5,023 nt of DNA from Candidatus Bipolaricaulota bacterium (GTDB taxonomy: Bacteria; Bipolaricaulota; Bipolaricaulia; UBA7950; UBA9294): assembly GCA_020350845.1 (NCBI GenBank), contig CP070725.1:1480725-1485747 (forward strand), written 5' to 3'. The position numbers were made by a program, and so were the translations under genes. Positions 4,937 to 5,023 of the stretch are shown here, piece by piece; position 1 is the first letter of the stretch, and every line of letters starts with the position of its first letter. The notes below the pieces were generated by a model. That model saw only the letters and a list, made by a program, of their open reading frames with translations. It was not told where the DNA came from and ran no database searches.

Positions 4937-5023
4937 TCATTGCTCGCTCGGGAGATCGCTCAGGATCTCCTGCATCTGCCGGCGGTACCCATCGAAGGCC
5001 TGTCGGCCGCGTTTGGTCAGGCG
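4937..5023 (-). CDS. C-terminal end of a winged-helix transcriptional regulator (partial)
   Basis: The last 28 codons of a gene entering from the right edge, ending at TGA 4937-4939. The residues RLTKRGRQAFDGYRRQM followed by QEILSDLPSEQ match the closing part of a winged-helix domain: the wing strand, the LT-GR-AF turn and the final dimerisation helix. This ending is typical of MarR/PadR-like small regulators, including the HTH_34 type (PF13601), which bind DNA as dimers. The DNA-recognition helix is outside the window, so the exact family is inferred. The 26-aa membrane peptide follows 28 bases downstream, suggesting co-transcription. Confidence 0.7.
   Translation of the reverse strand, partial: RLTKRGRQAFDGYRRQMQEILSDLPSEQ

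Overview
The window is GC-rich and comes from a bacterium with strong Shine-Dalgarno sites (AGGAGGT-type). It carries a cysteine-rich calcium-binding-repeat protein of the kind common in Myxococcota, Bradymonadales and other large-genome uncultured Gram-negative lineages. I cannot fix the phylum from this sequence. No rRNA, tRNA, CRISPR array or intact transposase gene is visible.

Positions 1-2028 (+ strand) hold the 3' part of a long, very acidic, Cys-rich gene. Thrombospondin type 3-like Ca-binding repeats are followed by MopE-type CxGxDxDCDG repeats. The frame is open from base 1 and no signal peptide is seen, so the gene very probably begins upstream of the window. It converges on a minus-strand operon. 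Between the two lie 66 bases with a hairpin that contains the stop codon of the + gene.

Positions 2095-4059 (- strand) form a compact three-gene unit, read right to left: a 57-residue basic peptide, an ECF-type sigma factor (best start GTG at 3825), and a 404-residue cytosolic protein with repeated [IM]GNV and ICPE motifs, probably a beta-solenoid-like repeat protein. The sigma stop codon lies inside the ribosome binding site of the repeat-protein gene, so those two genes are almost certainly co-transcribed. No recognisable anti-sigma factor is present in the window, which makes the repeat protein and the small peptide candidates for sigma partners or targets.

Positions 4083-4386 hold the upstream region of this operon and no convincing gene, but a perfect 14-bp palindrome (4321-4334) and a 9-bp direct repeat. 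Positions 4387-4420 form a strong intrinsic terminator for minus-strand transcription arriving from the right.

Positions 4474-5023 (- strand) contain, right to left, the last 28 codons of a winged-helix transcriptional regulator, a 26-residue single-pass membrane peptide, a 164-bp gene-free element bounded by 27-bp perfect inverted repeats (REPIN/MITE-like), and a 32-residue hydrophobic peptide. Both peptides have near-ideal ribosome binding sites and are easily missed by gene callers.
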